Origin: Yinghuangia soli
GTDB lineage: Bacteria; Actinomycetota; Actinomycetes; Streptomycetales; Streptomycetaceae
Assembly: GCF_021502675.1 (NCBI RefSeq)
Contig: NZ_JAKFHA010000045.1
Location: 1-64,000, forward strand
Length of the DNA stretch: 64,000 bases
Reading direction: 5' to 3'
The translations under genes and the position numbers were made by a program. The notes under the pieces are model-generated. The model was not told where the DNA came from. It saw only the letters and a list, made by a program, of their open reading frames with translations, and did no database searches. The stretch's first letter is position 1. Each line of letters opens with the position of its first letter. Of this stretch, positions 53,887 to 63,010 are shown piece after piece.

Positions 53887-55583
53887 GGCCGCTCGCCTCC
53901 TTCGGGGCCCGCCGGCGCGGCGAGGACGGTGAGGCGGAGCCGGGACGGGCGGGCGCCGCCGGTCGTGAGCTTCTGCAGGCTCGCCTTGGGCGCCGTGGTG
54001 AACCACGGGTTCTCCGCGGTCCCGGAGTTGGGCACGTGGTTGGGGAAGTCGCTGCTCGCCACCATCAGCGCGAGGCGGTGGCCGGGCCGCAATCGGTACC
54101 CGGTGTGCCCGAGGCCGACCTGCCACGGGCCGGGTGCGTCGGCCTGCACGCAGCCGCGCAGGACGAGCCGGGCGGCGCCGTCCGGGGCGACGTCCAGGAG
54201 CCGGACGAAGAGGTCGTACGTCGGTGCGGTGCTCTCGACGTGCAGCACCGCGCTGACCGGTCCGGCCAGGTCGAGAGGCTCCTCGGCGGCCGCGGTGGTG
54301 AAGACCAGTACGTCGTCGCGGGCCGCGGTGGCGCTTTCGTCGGGGTGGCCGTGGAGCTGCATGAAGGTGTTCGCCACCGCCGACGGCACCAGGTCGTCCG
54401 GGTCGTACCGCCAGGAGACGGCCTCCTCGGACCGGTCCGCCGCATCGTCGGCGGCAGGGCTCAGCGTGCCGCCGGGCAGGGGGCCCAAGGCGGCGTGTGC
54501 GGCGCCGAGTTCGAGGTCGAGCGGCACGGCGCCGGGCGGCGGCCAGGCCGGCGACGTCCGCCACCCCGCGTGCCCGAGTTTCCAGCGGACGCGCGGCAGC
54601 GAGGCAGGAGCGGCCTCGTCCTTGAGGAAGACGCCGAAGAACTCCAGGGCCGGTCCGCAGTAGGCGTCGAGCATCGTGCTCAGCGCCGCGTCGTCGGCCA
54701 TGTGGTCGTTCTCGGGCTGTACCGGGGCCTGTTCGAGGAAGTAGTTCTCGTGGTCGATCGTGTCGGCGTACAGGTACTGGACGGCGGCCCAGGCCGGGCG
54801 CTTCGCGAGCTCGGTGTAGTCGCGCATGTGCGCGATGCCGAGGTTGTCGAACCACCCCACGCAGTGCAGGACCGGGACCGGCCGGGCGTCGTAGGGGTGC
54901 GGCCCGTTGTACGCGGTGAGTTCGATGCCGTGGACGGCCAGGTCGAAGCCGTCCGACCGCTTGCCGATGGCCGCGAAGGCCTCTTCGTACGCGGCGACCA
55001 GCGGGCGCTTGGTGAGGTCGGCCTCGTACTCGTAGGTCTCGTTGTCGATCCAGATGTGCGCCTGGTAGTCGACCCCTTCGAGCCAGCAGGGCTGTGCGAC
55101 CGAGGCGTCGTACGTGGCGAGGCCGGGGCGCACGCCGGTCGTCGTGACGCGGGGGACGATGGCGCGCAGGGCCGGGTGCTGGCTGGACACCGCGGACCAC
55201 TGGGTGAATCCGTAGTACGAGTCGCCGAACATGCCGACCGCGCCGTTCGACCACGGCTGCCGGGTGACCCACTCGATCGTGTCGTAGCCGTCGTCGACCT
55301 CGCCGGTCCAGCCGAGGGTGGCGCCTTCCGAACGGAACTTCCCCCGGACGTCCTGGACGACCAGGACGTAGCCGCGGGCGGTGAAGCGCTCGGCGACCCG
55401 GTCGAAGAACACGTACCGGCTGTTCTTGTCGTACGGCAGCCGGACCAGGACGGCCGGCCCCGGGCCGCGGTCGTGCCCGTACACGTCGGTGGCGAGCCTC
55501 AGCCCGTCGCGCATCCGGACCATGTGTTGCCGGGCGTGCTCGGGCACGGGCTGCGCGGGGACGCGCTCGAAGGCGAGGCTCAT
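53883..55583 (-). CDS. CocE/NonD-family (peptidase S15-like) hydrolase
   Basis: 566 residues from the ATG at 55583, with AGTAGGT five bases upstream; a GTG at 55589 is possible. The alpha/beta-hydrolase nucleophile is in GMFGDSYYGFTQW, with YVLVVQDVRGKFRSEGA as oxyanion-side motif. A jelly-roll C-terminal domain (about 340-565; RPSRLRLTVL at its end) is typical. The family cleaves acyl esters (cocaine esterase) or Xaa-Pro dipeptides. It is the first gene of the importer operon behind site B, so its substrate is probably the imported compound or one released by the amidase. Confidence 0.9.
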   Translation of the reverse strand: MSLAFERVPAQPVPEHARQHMVRMRDGLRLATDVYGHDRGPGPAVLVRLPYDKNSRYVFFDRVAERFTARGYVLVVQDVRGKFRSEGATLGWTGEVDDGYDTIEWVTRQPWSNGAVGMFGDSYYGFTQWSAVSSQHPALRAIVPRVTTTGVRPGLATYDASVAQPCWLEGVDYQAHIWIDNETYEYEADLTKRPLVAAYEEAFAAIGKRSDGFDLAVHGIELTAYNGPHPYDARPVPVLHCVGWFDNLGIAHMRDYTELAKRPAWAAVQYLYADTIDHENYFLEQAPVQPENDHMADDAALSTMLDAYCGPALEFFGVFLKDEAAPASLPRVRWKLGHAGWRTSPAWPPPGAVPLDLELGAAHAALGPLPGGTLSPAADDAADRSEEAVSWRYDPDDLVPSAVANTFMQLHGHPDESATAARDDVLVFTTAAAEEPLDLAGPVSAVLHVESTAPTYDLFVRLLDVAPDGAARLVLRGCVQADAPGPWQVGLGHTGYRLRPGHRLALMVASSDFPNHVPNSGTAENPWFTTAPKASLQKLTTGGARPSRLRLTVLAAPAGPEGGERP

Positions 55584-55621
55584 AGGCACCTACTGAGGAG
55601 AAGGACGAGAAGAAACAACTA

Positions 55622-55633
55622 CGTCATATAACA
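55622..55633. promoter_or_regulatory. Shared motif CGTCATATAACA (site B) before the hydrolase operon
   Basis: The sequence reads CGTCATATAACA on the plus strand, hence GTTATATGAC on the strand of the operon, 39 bases upstream of the hydrolase start. It is a near palindrome of the CGTYATATRACG form. Confidence 0.6.
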
Positions 55634-55746
55634 GCGTTTCAGAACGCTTCGCCCGGCGTCAATACCTCACGCCGCGTGCGGGAGTCGTCGCCGCGGAGGG
55701 CTTGACGGGTTTGTTCACGGGATGGAAGCCTGGATGATGAAACGAC

Positions 55747-55756
55747 GTTATATGAC
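55747..55756. promoter_or_regulatory. Shared motif GTTATATGAC (site C) before the binding protein
   Basis: It is flanked as CGTTATATGACG and is followed by TTCGTTTTTC, about 95 bases before the lipoprotein start. It faces site B at a distance of about 120 bp, so one regulator could control both divergent units. Confidence 0.6.
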
Positions 55757-55850
55757 GTTCGTTTTTCACGGCTGGCGTGCCTGCGGACCGGGATCGGACC
55801 CGATGTCCCGGCCTCCGACCGCCGTTCCTTCCCCGCCAAGGAGCTTCGTC

Positions 55851-57533
55851 ATGACCGGCAAAAGAGCCCTGCGCACAAGCAACAGACCCCTCCGTAGACG
55901 CGTGCTCGGCGGGGTGCTGGCCGTAGCCCTCGCCGGCACCGCCGCCTGTTCCGGCGGCGGGGGCGAGGCCGGTACCGGCGACGCCGCAGGGCAGCTGGTC
56001 ACCATGACCCCCGCGGGCACCGGGACGCTCGACGAGATCGCCTGGGCGCTGCCCTTCGGCGAGCCGACGACGCTCGACCCGGCCAAGTCCGGCGACTACT
56101 CCCCGCAGACCGTCGGCGCGAACCTCTGCGAACCGCTCATGCGCCTGAATGCGGACTTCTCGGTGGGGCAGGGGCTGGCCGCGAAGGCGGTCTGGGCCGA
56201 CGAGCGGTCCCTGGTGCTGACGCTGCGTCAGGGAGTCGCGTTCTGGGACGGCGCGCCGATGCGCGCCGAGGACGTCGCCTACAGCCTGCGGCGCCAGATG
56301 GACCCGGCGACGCAGGGCATCTACGGTGCGGCCCTGGTCGGCGTCACCGGTATCGAGGCAACCGGTGCCGACCAGGTGACCATCCGCACCGACGGTCCCA
56401 ACCAGTCGCTGCTGAAGGCACTGGCCACCCCGTTCGGCGCGGTGGTCCAGGAGGCGTACGCCAAGAAGGCGGGGGCGGCGTACGGGACATCGGCCGGCGG
56501 CGTGATGTGCACCGGTCCCTACAAGCTGAGTTCGTGGAAGTCCGGCGACAGCATCACCATCGAGCGCAACGACGGCTACTGGGATGCGACGGCCAAGCCG
56601 AAGATCGGCCGCGTGGTCTTCCGCTTCATCACCAACAGCAACACGCTCACCAGTGCGCTTCTCTCCGGCGACGTCGACGGCACCTACGAACTGCCGCCGA
56701 GCAGCGCGAAGGCGCTGGGCGGGGGCGGCGGTTCGGTGTACCTCGGGCCGTCCACGCAGAACGTGCTCGTGGTCCCGGCGAACGCCCAGTCGCCCGCCGC
56801 CGACCGGCGGCTGCTGGACGCGCTGTCGCTGGCAGTGGACCGCAAGGCGCTGATCAAGAACTCGTTCGGCGGCGCCGCCGACGAGCTGAAGTCACTGGCA
56901 CCCCCGAGCACTTGGGCCGGCGACCCGGCCGGCATCCAGCTCAACACCGCCTATGCGGCCCTGCCCGGCGTGCCCGAGCCGGACCTGGAGCAGGCCAAGA
57001 AGGTACTCGCCCAGGTCGGCGCCCCGGCCCGGCCCCTGGTCACCGCGATACCGGCCGGCGACCAGCGGAGCCTGCAGATCGCCACGTTCTTCCAGGGTGC
57101 GGCGAAGCAGATCGGCGTGGACCTGGAGATCCGGCAGCTCCAACCGACCGAGATGTCCTCGCTGTTCTACGACCCCGCCATCCGGCAGAGCCTCGACCTG
57201 GTGGTCACCTTCGGCTACGTGGGCGCGCCCGACGCGGCCGCGTACGTGGCCGACATGGTCAACCCCGGGGCGCTGTTCAACTGGATGGGCTACGACAACC
57301 CCACCGCGACGCAGCTGCTGGCGAAGGCCCGGACCGCCGCGGACCCGGTGGCGGCCGCGCAGGCGTACGCCGACGCGATGGCGTCGTTCACGCCGACGCT
57401 CCCCGTCGTGTACCTCGTCGCGCCGTACGAGCGCATGTACCTGAACAAGCGGATCAGCGGCGCCCCGGCGTCGTTCGCGTACATGGGCATGCCCTGGGCG
57501 GCCTACCTGGGCGCGACGGGCAGCGGAGGCTGA
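55851..57533 (+). CDS. Family 5 extracellular solute-binding lipoprotein
   Basis: 560 residues from the ATG at 55851 with AAGGAG seven bases upstream; upstream in-frame codons are leader. The lipobox is LAGTAAC near residue 33. The SBP_bac_5 signature is plain: LCEPLMRLNADFSVGQGLAA, LTLRQGVAFWDGAPMRAEDV and KSGDSITIERNDGYWD. It binds the peptide-like or opine-like substrate outside the membrane and delivers it to the importer transcribed in the opposite direction. Ends GMPWAAYLGATGSGG. Confidence 0.92.
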   Translation: MTGKRALRTSNRPLRRRVLGGVLAVALAGTAACSGGGGEAGTGDAAGQLVTMTPAGTGTLDEIAWALPFGEPTTLDPAKSGDYSPQTVGANLCEPLMRLNADFSVGQGLAAKAVWADERSLVLTLRQGVAFWDGAPMRAEDVAYSLRRQMDPATQGIYGAALVGVTGIEATGADQVTIRTDGPNQSLLKALATPFGAVVQEAYAKKAGAAYGTSAGGVMCTGPYKLSSWKSGDSITIERNDGYWDATAKPKIGRVVFRFITNSNTLTSALLSGDVDGTYELPPSSAKALGGGGGSVYLGPSTQNVLVVPANAQSPAADRRLLDALSLAVDRKALIKNSFGGAADELKSLAPPSTWAGDPAGIQLNTAYAALPGVPEPDLEQAKKVLAQVGAPARPLVTAIPAGDQRSLQIATFFQGAAKQIGVDLEIRQLQPTEMSSLFYDPAIRQSLDLVVTFGYVGAPDAAAYVADMVNPGALFNWMGYDNPTATQLLAKARTAADPVAAAQAYADAMASFTPTLPVVYLVAPYERMYLNKRISGAPASFAYMGMPWAAYLGATGSGG

Positions 57534-57541
57534 CGACTGCC

Positions 57542-57586
57542 GCGCGGCGGGGCCGGTCCCGTTGGTACGGGCCGATCCCGCCGCGC
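57542..57586 (+). terminator. Hairpin after the binding-protein gene
   Basis: Outer arms GCGCGGCGGG (57542-57551) and CCCGCCGCGC (57577-57586) and inner GTCCCGT/ACGGGCC pairing form a long imperfect stem starting nine bases after the stop. Confidence 0.6.
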
Positions 57587-57614
57587 TCGGCACCCGCGGG
57601 AGCGGCTCGCCCGC

Positions 57615-57624
57615 GTGATATAAC
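57615..57624. promoter_or_regulatory. Shared motif GTGATATAAC (site D) before the TetR gene
   Basis: Reads GTTATATCAC on the other strand and is followed by AATGTTGTC, 57 bases before the TetR start. It is consistent with autoregulation. Confidence 0.55.
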
Positions 57625-57680
57625 AATGTTGTCCCACGGGGGTTCACCGGGCCGCCGCATTCCCATATAGGTGTGTGCAC

Positions 57681-58253
57681 ATGCCGATCGACGTCGACGA
57701 AGCCGAACGCCTCAGGGCGATCGCCAAGGCGACCCTGGCGGTGGCCGCCCGGGACGGGGCCCGTGCCGTGACCATCCGCGCCGTGGCGAACGAACTCGGC
57801 GGCTCCACGGCGATGGTCACCAACTACGTGCCCACCCGCGTCGCCCTGATCACCAACGCCGTCGACGCCGCCGAGCCGCGCTGGCGCGAGGAGTTGGAGT
57901 CGCACATAGCGGGACTCCAGGGCGCCGCGCGGCTCCGGGCGACCGTCGAGTGGTTCCTCAGTACCGAGCCGGACGACCTCGTGCTGCGCGGCCTGTGGAT
58001 CGAGATGCTCTCCTCCAGCCGCGTCGGGCCGACCCAGGATGCACCGACGTCCGGCGAAGCCGCCGCCACCTGGGAGGAGCTCCGCAGCGCCGCGGCGGAT
58101 GCCGAGGTGGCCGCCCCCGACCTCGCCGCGGACACCCTCTTCCTGCTGGTGCGCGGCTACTTCGTGGCCACCGTCGAGGGCGCGGAGCAGGCCTCGCCCG
58201 AGCGCGCGGCCCGCGTCGCCGAAGCCGTCGTCGCCATGCTCACGGCGCGCTGA
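57681..58253 (+). CDS. TetR-family transcriptional regulator
   Basis: 190 residues from the ATG at 57681; a GTG at 57675 would add two residues. The N-terminal TetR HTH is clear: LRAIAKATLAVAARDGARAV, then TIRAVANELGGSTAMVTNYV, with the recognition helix followed by PTRVALITNAVDAA. The C-terminal ligand domain is unrecognised. Located next to the binding-protein gene and behind site D. The same motif precedes the amidase, hydrolase-importer and binding-protein units, so it is the likely repressor of the whole set, responding to the substrate or a product. Confidence 0.88.
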   Translation: MPIDVDEAERLRAIAKATLAVAARDGARAVTIRAVANELGGSTAMVTNYVPTRVALITNAVDAAEPRWREELESHIAGLQGAARLRATVEWFLSTEPDDLVLRGLWIEMLSSSRVGPTQDAPTSGEAAATWEELRSAAADAEVAAPDLAADTLFLLVRGYFVATVEGAEQASPERAARVAEAVVAMLTAR

Positions 58254-58369
58254 CCGGCACGCCCCGGCGCCGGGGTGAAGCCGCCGCGACGCCTCGGCCC
58301 GGCTTCCGGGCCGGTGCCGCACGCGGCGGCCTGTCGATACGTATGAATTCCGGCAAATAGTGCAAATCT

Positions 58370-58495
58370 ATGGGCATGATTTCGCACTCCGAGCCTGCGC
58401 AGACCTTCGTCGAGCGACGGCGGGCACAGCTCCGCGACCGCCTGCCGTGCGCGGATCCCCAGGACGTCGCGAGCCGCGGCCGGGATCAGCAGTGA
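58370..58495 (+). CDS. Possible 41-residue leader ORF coupled to the DUF2254 gene
   Basis: ATG at 58370 (a second in-frame ATG at 58376) reads 41 codons with normal third-position bias (SEPAQTFVERRRAQLRDRL in part). It ends TGA overlapping the DUF2254 GTG as GTGA (58492-58495). No Shine-Dalgarno site is seen before it, which leaves it doubtful. It could be a small coupled peptide whose translation brings ribosomes to the next gene, whose own site is weak. Confidence 0.3.
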   Translation: MGMISHSEPAQTFVERRRAQLRDRLPCADPQDVASRGRDQQ

Positions 58496-59844
58496 ACGTC
58501 GAACGGATCCGTTCGCCCCGCGGGCGGAGCCGCCCGGCGCGCTTCGAAAAGGGCGGGCGGATCGGGTCGCTGGCCATCATCGTCGGCGGCGGCTTCCTGG
58601 GGTGGGCGCTGCCCAACCTGGAGCCGCACCTGCCGTCGGGCGGCCTGGGCTTCAGCGCCTCCACCGCCCAGGCGGCCCTCGCCGCCATCGCCGCCGCCAT
58701 GATCACCCTGGCCGGCTTCGTGCTGACCGCGGTCACCCTGGTGATCCAGACCATCCAGGCGATGTCGCCGCGCCTGGTCGGCGCCCTGCACTACTTCGGG
58801 CGGTTCCTCACCGTCTTCGCGCTGCTCGTCGGCACCGCCTTGTACGCGCTCGTCGCCCTCAGCCACGTCGACTCCGACGAGACCCCGCGCCTCGCCGTCA
58901 CCTTCGCCGTGGCCCTCGTGCTCTTCGACACGATCGTCGTACTGAACATGCTGGCCGCACTCCGCTCGGTCGTCACCGGCGGCGGACTCTCCCGGGCCGT
59001 CGGCGAGCGCCTGCACCACGTCGTCGAGGACGTGTACCCCGCCGCGTACGGGGAGTCCGGGCCGGTCGACCCGGACCCCGGCCCCGCGGCCGACGGGCTC
59101 CGGCGGACCGATGTCCGCTTCTCCGGCCGCCCCGGGACCGTGAGCTCCTTCGACGAACGCGAGCTCGTCGCTTGGGCCGCCCGCACCGGCTGCCGCATCG
59201 AAATGACCGTCGCCGTCGGCGATTTCGTGGGCGGCTCCGCGCGCATCGCGCAGATCGCCGCGCCGCCCGGCACGGACGTCCGCGAGCCGGCCGCCGCGGT
59301 GTCCGCCGCGCTCGGCGTCGGCCCGACGCGCACCTTCGAGCAGGACCCGGCCTACGGGTTGCGGCTGCTCGCGGACATCGCGATCCGGGCGCTGTCCCCG
59401 GCGGTCAACGACCCCACCACGGCCGTCCAGGCACTCGACCAGATCGAGGACGCGCTGCTGAAACTCTCGGGCCGCGCCCTGGGCACGTTCGGACTGGTCG
59501 ACGACGAGGGCGGCATCCGGGTCCGCTGCCCCGCGCCGAGTTGGAGCGACCTGGTCTCCCTGGCCCTCGACGAGATCCTTCTCTACGGCGCCGGCAACCC
59601 CCAGATCGCCCGCCGGCTCCGGGCCCTGATCGCCCGCGTCGACTTCCATGCCCCGCAAGAGCGCCACGAGCCCTTGCTGGAACGGCTCGCACTCCTGGAC
59701 CGGATGGTCCCGCACGCGGCCCCCGACCCGCACTACCGCACGCTGTCCGCGGCCGCGGACCTCCAGGGCCTGGGCGGCCCGGAACGCCCCGGCTTCGCGG
59801 CGCGCCGAAAGACCGGCCCGCCCGGGCTCGGCGGGCCGGCCTGA
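58492..59844 (+). CDS. DUF2254 membrane protein
   Basis: 450 residues from a GTG at 58492. The N-terminal half has four hydrophobic segments (GSLAIIVGGGFLGWALPNL, ALAAIAAAMITLAGFVLTAV, YFGRFLTVFALLVGTALYAL, LAVTFAVALVLFDTIVVLN), followed by a long cytoplasmic part with the family's DPAYGLRLLADIAIRALSPA and NDPTTAVQALDQIEDALLKL. The family is widespread and often annotated as a predicted membrane protein; its function is unknown. It stands on its own. Confidence 0.88.
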   Translation: MNVERIRSPRGRSRPARFEKGGRIGSLAIIVGGGFLGWALPNLEPHLPSGGLGFSASTAQAALAAIAAAMITLAGFVLTAVTLVIQTIQAMSPRLVGALHYFGRFLTVFALLVGTALYALVALSHVDSDETPRLAVTFAVALVLFDTIVVLNMLAALRSVVTGGGLSRAVGERLHHVVEDVYPAAYGESGPVDPDPGPAADGLRRTDVRFSGRPGTVSSFDERELVAWAARTGCRIEMTVAVGDFVGGSARIAQIAAPPGTDVREPAAAVSAALGVGPTRTFEQDPAYGLRLLADIAIRALSPAVNDPTTAVQALDQIEDALLKLSGRALGTFGLVDDEGGIRVRCPAPSWSDLVSLALDEILLYGAGNPQIARRLRALIARVDFHAPQERHEPLLERLALLDRMVPHAAPDPHYRTLSAAADLQGLGGPERPGFAARRKTGPPGLGGPA

Positions 59845-59866
59845 CGCGTACGGATCGCAGCGCGAA

Positions 59867-59908
59867 AAGCCGCCCCGGCCGGGACTCTGCGTCCGGCCGA
59901 GGCGGCTT
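59867..59908. terminator. Bidirectional hairpin terminator
   Basis: Arms AAGCCGCCCCGGCCGGGA (59867-59884) and TCCGGCCGAGGCGGCTT (59892-59908) pair with one mismatch between convergent DUF2254 and MFS genes; A/T flanks give each direction a short T run. Confidence 0.65.
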
Positions 59909-59953
59909 CGTACTTTGCTTCCTTGGCTTCCTCTGCTTCGTACCCTGCGGTGC

Positions 59954-61210
59954 TCAGCCACCCAGCGCGATGACCGCGGCGATGGCCGGACCGAAGGCCC
60001 CGCCCAGCTGGTAGCAGAGGCTGAACATCCCGATCGCGGTGGGACGTTGCGCCGGAGTGGCGGCCGTGGTGGCGTACACCGCGAGGGTCGCCTGCCCGGC
60101 GCTCGTGGCGATCACGGCCAGGGTCGCGACCGGCAGGAGGAGCAGCGCCCACGGGGTCAGCGCCGCCGCCACCGGAGCGAGCGTGCCGAGCGTGAGCAGG
60201 ATCGCCAGGACCTGCGTACGGCTCATCCGGGCCGAGGCCGCGGCCAGCAGCATGGACACCGCCGAGCCGACGAGAAGCGCGGCCATCTGCCCGGTGCCGA
60301 TGGCGGACGCCGACCAGTCGGTGCGGTCGCGGAGCAGCTGCGGGATGGTGAACAGCAGCGTGAAGTACGACGTCGACAGCGTGCAGGCCAGCACGGCGGA
60401 CAGGACGAACACCCGGGCGCGCAGCAGCCAAGCGGGCAGGAAGCCGTCGGGCACGGCCCGCACGTGCAGCGCCAGCAGCGCACCCGACGCCAGGGACGCG
60501 GCCACCGCGGGCAGCGGGTAGCGCGGGATGAGCACCAAGGACGTCGCGGCAAGAACCAGCAGCGCGGCGCCGCGTCCGTCGAACGGGGTGCGCTGCTCCG
60601 GCGCGGCCAGGTCGGCACGCCGCAGCACAGCCGGCACGGCCGGCAGGGCGACCGCCCCCACGGCCAGCGACAGCCGCCACGAGACGGCTCCGGCCAGCGT
60701 CGACCCGAGCAGCGGGCCGACCGCCCCCAACGTCCCGAAGCCTGCCGTGATCACGCCCATCCGGCGCACCGAACCGGCCAGGCTCATCGCCGTGGTGACC
60801 AGCCCCGCACCGCCCGCGGCCTGCGCCGCGCGCCCGACCATCGCGAGCGGCAGCCACGGCGCCACGGCAAGCACCGCGGTACCGGCCGCGATCAGCACGG
60901 CACTGGCCTTGAGCGTGACGCCGATGCCGCAGCGCCGCAGCAGGGCGGCCATCAGCGGCGTACCGACCGCCAGCCCCCACGCGAACACGGTGACGAGCCA
61001 GGTCGCGGTGGCCGTACGGACCCCGAGCGAATCGGCTATGTCGGGCAGGATCAGCACCGGCCCGTTCGCACTCGCCGCGACCGGCGTGGCCAGCAACGCC
61101 AGCCACAACGCCGGGACTTGTCGCCCCGTCGCGGTCTTGGCATCGGCTGGTCCCGACGCCGGGGCGGCCGGGGACTGCGGACGGGCATGGATCTGCAGGG
61201 ACGACGACAT
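59954..61210 (-). CDS. MFS efflux transporter (DHA type)
   Basis: 418 residues from the ATG at 61210. Twelve or so hydrophobic segments, with the opening PALWLALLATPVAASANGPV, DIADSLGVRTATATWLVTVF, and GPLLGSTLAGAVSWRLSLAV corresponding to the motif C/W-R region of drug-proton antiporters. It is in the DHA group that exports drugs or sugars. It is divergent from a MarR-type regulator and shares a 165-bp promoter region with palindromes, the common repressor-pump arrangement. Substrate unknown. Confidence 0.88.
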   Translation of the reverse strand: MSSSLQIHARPQSPAAPASGPADAKTATGRQVPALWLALLATPVAASANGPVLILPDIADSLGVRTATATWLVTVFAWGLAVGTPLMAALLRRCGIGVTLKASAVLIAAGTAVLAVAPWLPLAMVGRAAQAAGGAGLVTTAMSLAGSVRRMGVITAGFGTLGAVGPLLGSTLAGAVSWRLSLAVGAVALPAVPAVLRRADLAAPEQRTPFDGRGAALLVLAATSLVLIPRYPLPAVAASLASGALLALHVRAVPDGFLPAWLLRARVFVLSAVLACTLSTSYFTLLFTIPQLLRDRTDWSASAIGTGQMAALLVGSAVSMLLAAASARMSRTQVLAILLTLGTLAPVAAALTPWALLLLPVATLAVIATSAGQATLAVYATTAATPAQRPTAIGMFSLCYQLGGAFGPAIAAVIALGG

Positions 61211-61269
61211 GGCAGGACGCTCCAGTGGCAGGGAGGGGAGGCGCCGATCCGACTCGGCAATCTCGGTAG

Positions 61270-61295
61270 TGAGATAACAACATCTGGCTATCTCA
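61270..61295. promoter_or_regulatory. Inverted repeat TGAGATA-n12-TATCTCA, candidate MarR operator
   Basis: Exact 7-bp arms (61270-61276 and 61289-61295) lie in an AT-rich promoter region between MFS and MarR genes. Another ATATCTCG half-site occurs at 61303-61310. Typical MarR operators are of this type, though the 12-base spacer is long. Confidence 0.5.
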
Positions 61296-61376
61296 GAGTC
61301 AAATATCTCGAAACTAAGAGAATCAAAACTGATAGAGTCTGATCCGAGGAAAGACGTACCGAGAGGAGTGCCGGCA

Positions 61377-61883
61377 ATGAGCGATGCCGTGGACGCGATC
61401 ATCGACCAGTGGGAAACCGAACGCCCCGACCTCGCGGCGGACCTGGCGCCCGTCCGCCTCTTCGGACGCATCCAGCGCCTGGCCCTCGTGGTCGACAAGT
61501 CCGTCAAATCCGTCGCATCCGGCCACGGCCTGGACGTCGGCGAGTTCGACGTCCTCACCACCCTGCAGCGCTCCGGCCCGCCCTACGCCCTGACCGCCGG
61601 CACCTTCCTCAAGGCCTCGATGGTCTCCTCCGGCACCATCACCAACCGCATCGACAAGATGGAAGCCAAGGGCCTGGTGGAACGCGTCCGCGACGGCGAA
61701 GACCGCCGCACCGTCAAGATCCGCCTCACCGAACACGGCCACGAAGTCACCCGCGCCGTCTTCGCCGACCACCTCGCGAACTACGCCCGCCTGCTGGCCG
61801 ACATCGACCCCGCCCTGATCGACAACGCCGCCGACAGCCTCCGCAACGTCCTCGAAGCCCTGGGCGACACCGACATCAAATAG
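61377..61883 (+). CDS. MarR-family transcriptional regulator
   Basis: 168 residues from the ATG at 61377 with GAGAGGAG eight bases upstream. The winged HTH reads LDVGEFDVLTTLQRSGPPYA, FLKASMVSSGTITNRIDKME and GLVERVRDGEDRRTVKIRLT, with the DRR wing motif. It probably represses itself and the divergent MFS pump until a ligand binds. Dimerisation helices at both ends are typical. Confidence 0.9.
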   Translation: MSDAVDAIIDQWETERPDLAADLAPVRLFGRIQRLALVVDKSVKSVASGHGLDVGEFDVLTTLQRSGPPYALTAGTFLKASMVSSGTITNRIDKMEAKGLVERVRDGEDRRTVKIRLTEHGHEVTRAVFADHLANYARLLADIDPALIDNAADSLRNVLEALGDTDIK

Positions 61884-62137
61884 CCGTGGCAGCCCGACGC
61901 TCTGGTCCGTGCTAGGCGCGTGGCCCGACCGTGTGCCCACCGCCGCGTCACGCGGAGATGCGGCAGGAAACCGCGCGAAGTGCCGGACGCGGTCCTGCTA
62001 GGGTCATGATCATGTATTCCGTCATCCACAACTGGCAGGCGATTCGCACCCGGTCGGCGATCTGACCGCGGTGCCGGCCTCCGTCGGCATCGGGTCCAGC
62101 GTCCACCGCTCGCCTCCCGATGACGAGGATCTTCACC

Positions 62138-63001
62138 ATGCGCGCAAACTCGCGCCCCACTTTTGTCTTTGTACACGGCGGTTCCAGCAACGCCCGGGCC
62201 TGGGGCCCGCTGCAGAATGAGCTGGCGCTGCTCGGCCACCGCTCGCACGCCGTCGACCTGCCCGGCCACGGGGACCTGGCGGACACGGCTGCCGCGTACT
62301 GCCGGCAGCCGCAGGACCTCGGCGAACTGACCGCCGCCGCCTCGCCGATGCGCGGCGTCACGCTGCAGGACAACGTCGACCACGTGGCCGGCGTCCTCAA
62401 GCGGCTCGCCGAATGGGGGCCGGTCGTCCTGGTCGGCAACAGCCTCGGCGGCCTGACCATCACGGCGGTCGCCAACGCCGTGCCCGACCTGCTCGACCGG
62501 GTCGTCTACCTGTCCGCGCTCTGCCTCAGCGATCCGGCCATGCTCACCGAGGCGTGGAACGTGGACGACGACAACCTGCTCGACGCCGCGGCCGCGCGGA
62601 TCGCCGTGCCGGACGTCGCCGACCCCGGGGTCGCCCGGCTGAACTGGCGTAGCGCACACGCCGATCCGGGACTGTTCGCGCAGCTGAAGGCCGCCGTCAT
62701 GGCGGACGGCACCGACCACCAATTCCGGCTGCTGCTCGACTCCTTGGACCCCGACGAGAACTACGGGGTGCTGGAAGAAGGGGCGCTGGCCCGGGCCGAG
62801 ACCTGGGGACGCGTCCCGCACACGTACGTCCGGCTCACCGAGGACCGCAGCAACACCCCGGCCGTGCAGGACTACATGATCCGCAAGGCGGACGAGCTGA
62901 CCCCGGACAACCCGTTCGAGGTGCACTCGCTGGCGGCCTCGCACGTCGGCTACTTCAGCCGGCCGCAGGTCTTCGCGGAGCTGCTGGCGCGCCTGGCCTG
63001 A
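62138..63001 (+). CDS. Alpha/beta hydrolase
   Basis: 287 residues from the ATG at 62138 with GAGGA eight bases upstream. TFVFVHGGSSNARAWGPLQN gives the oxyanion HGG, DLPGHGD is typical, the nucleophile elbow is VLVGNSLGGLTIT (Ser), and the C-terminal His lies in AASHVGYFSRPQ. It belongs to the esterase/salicylate-binding-protein-like subgroup of small alpha/beta hydrolases. A plausible Asp lies in the region around 220-235. No partner gene suggests the substrate. Confidence 0.85.
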   Translation: MRANSRPTFVFVHGGSSNARAWGPLQNELALLGHRSHAVDLPGHGDLADTAAAYCRQPQDLGELTAAASPMRGVTLQDNVDHVAGVLKRLAEWGPVVLVGNSLGGLTITAVANAVPDLLDRVVYLSALCLSDPAMLTEAWNVDDDNLLDAAAARIAVPDVADPGVARLNWRSAHADPGLFAQLKAAVMADGTDHQFRLLLDSLDPDENYGVLEEGALARAETWGRVPHTYVRLTEDRSNTPAVQDYMIRKADELTPDNPFEVHSLAASHVGYFSRPQVFAELLARLA

Positions 63002-63010
63002 TGCGGCACT

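Noticed and set aside
62007-62066. 19-codon ORF (ATGATCATG...) before the alpha/beta hydrolase
   Set aside because: No ribosome binding site and no features of an attenuator or known leader; likely chance.
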